A DNA stretch of 64,000 nucleotides from a virus: positions 27,667 through 91,666 of IMG/VR virus record IMGVR_UViG_3300010885_027635; one strand, 5' to 3'. This document shows, piece after piece, positions 61,788 to 64,000 of the stretch (within the stretch, counting starts at the first letter, position 1; each line of letters opens with the position of its first letter). The notes under the pieces were generated by a model. The model searched no databases and had not been told where the DNA came from. It saw nothing but the letters and a program-made list of their open reading frames with translations. The position numbers were made by a program, and so were the translations under genes.

Positions 61788-62657
61788 ATGACATCGAAAT
61801 TTGAACAATTGATCGAATACGTGATCAATGATGAAGAGGCAAAAGCCAAAGAACTTTTCCACGATATCGTGGTAGAAAAGTCCCGTGAAATCTACGAAAA
61901 CCTCATGAATGAGGAAGACGAAGAATTAGACGAAGCTGAAGAATTGGACGAAGAGTCTGATGCAGAACGCGACGACCATGCCGAAAAAGCAGGCAAAAAA
62001 GTTGCCAAAGACATCGAGTACGATGAAATGCACGAAGACTTTGGTGGCGATGCTAGCGACGAGTTAATTGACAACGTTGAAGCTGAAGAACAAGGCATGC
62101 AAGAAGAAGAAGAGTCAGATGTTGAATTTGACGATGCAGCCGAAGAAGACGGCGAAGATCTCACACACGACATGGAAAAAGACCATGACGAAGGTGACAT
62201 TGAAGACCGTGTGGTTGACTTAGAAGACAAGTTAGACGAACTCATGGCTGAATTTGAGTCATTGATGGGTGGTGATGAAGGTGGTGATAGTGTATCTGAT
62301 ATCGACGGCGGCGACGCTTTAGAAATGGACGACACAGACACAGCTGAATTTACTGACGAAGAAATGGGCATGATGGAAGCTGTTAGTTTGTCCAAAGTAA
62401 CACCTGCAAAAATGGGTGATGACGGTGCCAATACAAAAAGTGTAGTGCCACAGAATTCTGGTGCAAAAGGCATGGCAGCTAGTCCAGTTAAAATGACTGG
62501 TGACACAGCTCAAGGCCGTCCTGCTCCAAAAACAGGCGAGTTGATTGGTAAAGTACAAAACAGTGTGGGCGGCAACAAAACAATGTCACCAGCTACCAAG
62601 CCAGTAACAGCTCAAGCAAGTGGTGTAAACACAAAAACTCCATTTCCTAAGGCGTAA
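61788..62657 (+). CDS. Prohead core protein, gp67/gp68-like
   Basis: A 289-residue, strongly acidic protein. The N-terminal 45 residues (FEQLIEYVINDEEAKAKELFHDIVVEKSREIYENLM) match the helical start of T4 gp67 in layout, followed by long Asp/Glu runs to about residue 200. The last 90 residues are different: basic and Lys/Thr/Pro/Ala-rich (PVKMTGDTAQGRPAPKTG). Core proteins are removed by the prohead protease encoded next. T4 gp67 has only 80 residues, so this may combine two core roles. A strong AAGGAG precedes the ATG. Confidence 0.75.
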   Translation: MTSKFEQLIEYVINDEEAKAKELFHDIVVEKSREIYENLMNEEDEELDEAEELDEESDAERDDHAEKAGKKVAKDIEYDEMHEDFGGDASDELIDNVEAEEQGMQEEEESDVEFDDAAEEDGEDLTHDMEKDHDEGDIEDRVVDLEDKLDELMAEFESLMGGDEGGDSVSDIDGGDALEMDDTDTAEFTDEEMGMMEAVSLSKVTPAKMGDDGANTKSVVPQNSGAKGMAASPVKMTGDTAQGRPAPKTGELIGKVQNSVGGNKTMSPATKPVTAQASGVNTKTPFPKA

Positions 62658-62666
62658 TACAGAGAT

Positions 62667-63308
62667 ATGGCTCGATATCTACAAGAACATCTAAGCTTCA
62701 CTCAAGCAAGAGCACAAGTCCTGCTTGAGGAAGCCGCGGATGGCTCTGGTCAGAAAACCATGAAGTTAAAAGGTATCTGCATCGAGGGTGGCGTTCGTAA
62801 CGCCAATGAGCGAGTATATCCTGTTAGTGAAATTGCCAATGCAGTAGACACCATTAACGAACAAATTAAAACTGGTCATTCAGTACTGGGCGAAGTTGAT
62901 CACCCAGATGACTTGAAAATTAATTTGGATCGTGTCAGTCACATGATTGAAAACATGTGGATGGATGGCCCTGCTGGAATGGGCACATTAAAGATACTAC
63001 CTACACCGATGGGCGAACTGGTCAAAACCATGTTGCAATCTGGTGTTAAATTAGGTGTTAGCAGTCGTGGATCAGGTAATGTAAACGACGCTAATGGACA
63101 TGTCAGTGACTTTGAAATAGTCACTGTAGATGTGGTCGCTCAACCGAGTGCTCCAAATGCATACCCAACAGCAATTTACGAAGGCTTGTTAAATCATGCC
63201 GGCGGACAACGCTTGTTGGAAATGTTCAAGGACCCGGCCAAGAGTGGCAAAGCACAGAGCTATGTAAAGAGTGAACTTGTTCGCTTTATACGTGGGCTCA
63301 AAATCTAG
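62667..63308 (+). CDS. 21: Prohead protease gp21
   Basis: A 213-residue homologue of T4 gp21 (212 residues), the serine protease that clears the prohead core and trims head proteins. The catalytic regions are visible: GEVDHPDD with His79, and VKLGVSSRGSG with the nucleophile Ser at 132-133; DFEIVTVDVVAQPSAP is also typical. It starts 9 nt after the core gene. The C-terminal segment may serve as a self-cleaved tail, as in T4. Confidence 0.9.
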   Translation: MARYLQEHLSFTQARAQVLLEEAADGSGQKTMKLKGICIEGGVRNANERVYPVSEIANAVDTINEQIKTGHSVLGEVDHPDDLKINLDRVSHMIENMWMDGPAGMGTLKILPTPMGELVKTMLQSGVKLGVSSRGSGNVNDANGHVSDFEIVTVDVVAQPSAPNAYPTAIYEGLLNHAGGQRLLEMFKDPAKSGKAQSYVKSELVRFIRGLKI

Positions 63309-63319
63309 GAGAAATCAGC

Positions 63320-64000
63320 ATGCAGAATGCTATTAAACCGTTACTAGATAGCGAATTGTTAAGTGAAGAAGCTCAGCAAGAAATTACTGAGGCTTGGGAA
63401 TCCAAGTTAAACGAAGCCAAAGAACAAGCTCGTGCAGAACTCCGCGAAGAGTTTGCACAACGCTATGAGCATGATAAGACAGTGATGGTGGAAGCCCTGG
63501 ATCGTATGGTAACAGAAGGTCTACAAGCAGAACTACAACAAGTAGCAGCCGAAAAGCAAGCACTTGCTGAAGATCGCGTTAAGTTTCAAGGCAAGATGAA
63601 AGAGTCAGCTACAAAGTTCAACAACTTTATGGTTACTAAACTTGCTGAAGAAATTGGCGAACTGCGTAAAGACCGCAAGATGCATACAGAAGGTGTTCAG
63701 AAATTAGAATCCTTTGTAGTACATGCACTTGCACGTGAGATTCAAGAATTTGCACAAGACAAACAGGACGTTGTTGAAACTAAAGTTCGTTTGGTGCGTG
63801 AAGCTCGCAAACAGTTAGAAACATTGAAAGGCAAATTTGTTGCTGAATCTGCCAAGAAAATGTCTAACGCTGTTAGCACACACCTCAAGGCTGAACTCAG
63901 TCAGTTACAAGAAGACATCAAAGTTGCTCGTGAGAACAATTTTGGACGTCGTATTTTTGAAGCGTATGCAAGTGAATTTGGTGCAACTCATTTAAATGAG
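63320..64000 (+). CDS. 22: Prohead scaffold protein gp22 (partial)
   Basis: A gene that runs off the window end; 227 codons are visible from the ATG at 63320, preceded by AGGAG overlapping the gp21 stop. The translation is a long coiled coil rich in Glu, Lys, Ala and Gln (LLSEEAQQEITEAWESKL, ESATKFNNFMVTKLAEEI, FGRRIFEAYASEFG), matching T4 gp22, the main core scaffold (269 residues). The major capsid gene gp23 would be expected next. Confidence 0.85.
   Translation, partial: MQNAIKPLLDSELLSEEAQQEITEAWESKLNEAKEQARAELREEFAQRYEHDKTVMVEALDRMVTEGLQAELQQVAAEKQALAEDRVKFQGKMKESATKFNNFMVTKLAEEIGELRKDRKMHTEGVQKLESFVVHALAREIQEFAQDKQDVVETKVRLVREARKQLETLKGKFVAESAKKMSNAVSTHLKAELSQLQEDIKVARENNFGRRIFEAYASEFGATHLNE

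Noticed and set aside
61892-62506. A 204-codon serine-rich open frame opposite the prohead core gene
   Set aside because: It is the shadow of the Asp/Glu codons on the other strand (GAA/GAC read as TTC/GTC and Ser codons) and has no start signals.
1-64000. CRISPR arrays, insertion sequences, integrase or attachment sites
   Set aside because: I saw no regularly spaced repeats, no transposase and no integrase; the content is that of a lytic T4-like phage.

Overview
The window is part of the genome of a T4-like myovirus (Caudoviricetes), most likely from an uncultured aquatic bacteriophage. The evidence is the set of T4-type genes: baseplate (gp6, gp25, gp5-like, gp53, gp26), late sigma factor gp55, recombination nuclease gp46/gp47, portal gp20, prohead core, protease gp21 and scaffold gp22. 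T4-type late promoter boxes (TATAAATA and close variants) sit in front of several transcription units. The host cannot be read from the sequence. A TctC/Bug-type periplasmic binding protein gene hints at a Gram-negative host, perhaps a betaproteobacterium, but that is only inference.

Layout. (1) 13-7365, minus: seven tightly overlapping genes behind a late promoter. They encode three twitch-type radical SAM proteins, two related glycosyltransferase-like proteins and two sulfotransferase/P-loop-like proteins. (2) 7404-8916, plus: a short DegT-type aminotransferase and a nitronate-monooxygenase-like protein. (3) 8893-14896, minus: SGNH hydrolase-like protein, ANL acyl-adenylating enzyme, TctC-like secreted protein, three GT-A glycosyltransferases and three small proteins, nearly all with overlapping ends. 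(4) 14969-45461, minus: fibre and tail proteins, a 47-residue microgene, a 4901-residue giant tail protein, then the baseplate genes gp6, gp25, a Gly/Ser-rich protein, the gp5-like spike, a hub-like protein, gp53 and a gp48/54-like protein. (5) 45574-52288, plus: gp55, gp47, gp46, two further radical SAM proteins (the second fused to a short-chain dehydrogenase) and a GIY-YIG-like protein. (6) 52289-52707: the only long gap, which looks like a structured RNA ending in a terminator. (7) 52708-55287: small genes, including gp26 with a probable programmed -1 frameshift into a 62-codon ORF. (8) 55334-64000, plus: two paralogous tape-measure proteins carrying different cell-wall hydrolase modules, portal, small head protein, prohead core, protease and the start of the scaffold gene.

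How it works together. gp55, made from a host-type promoter (TTGACA-16-TACAAT), would direct RNA polymerase to the TAAATA-type late promoters that drive the tail, baseplate, head and radical SAM units. gp46/47 serve recombination. The gp5-like spike shows no lysozyme domain, whereas the two tape-measure paralogues carry a transglycosylase-like and an M15-peptidase-like module, so cell-wall opening may have moved to the tape measure. The 15 kb on the left is a dense accessory block for sugar, sulfate, acyl or peptide modification whose substrate is unknown.

Limits: all functions are assigned by reading translated sequence and gene order, with no database search.
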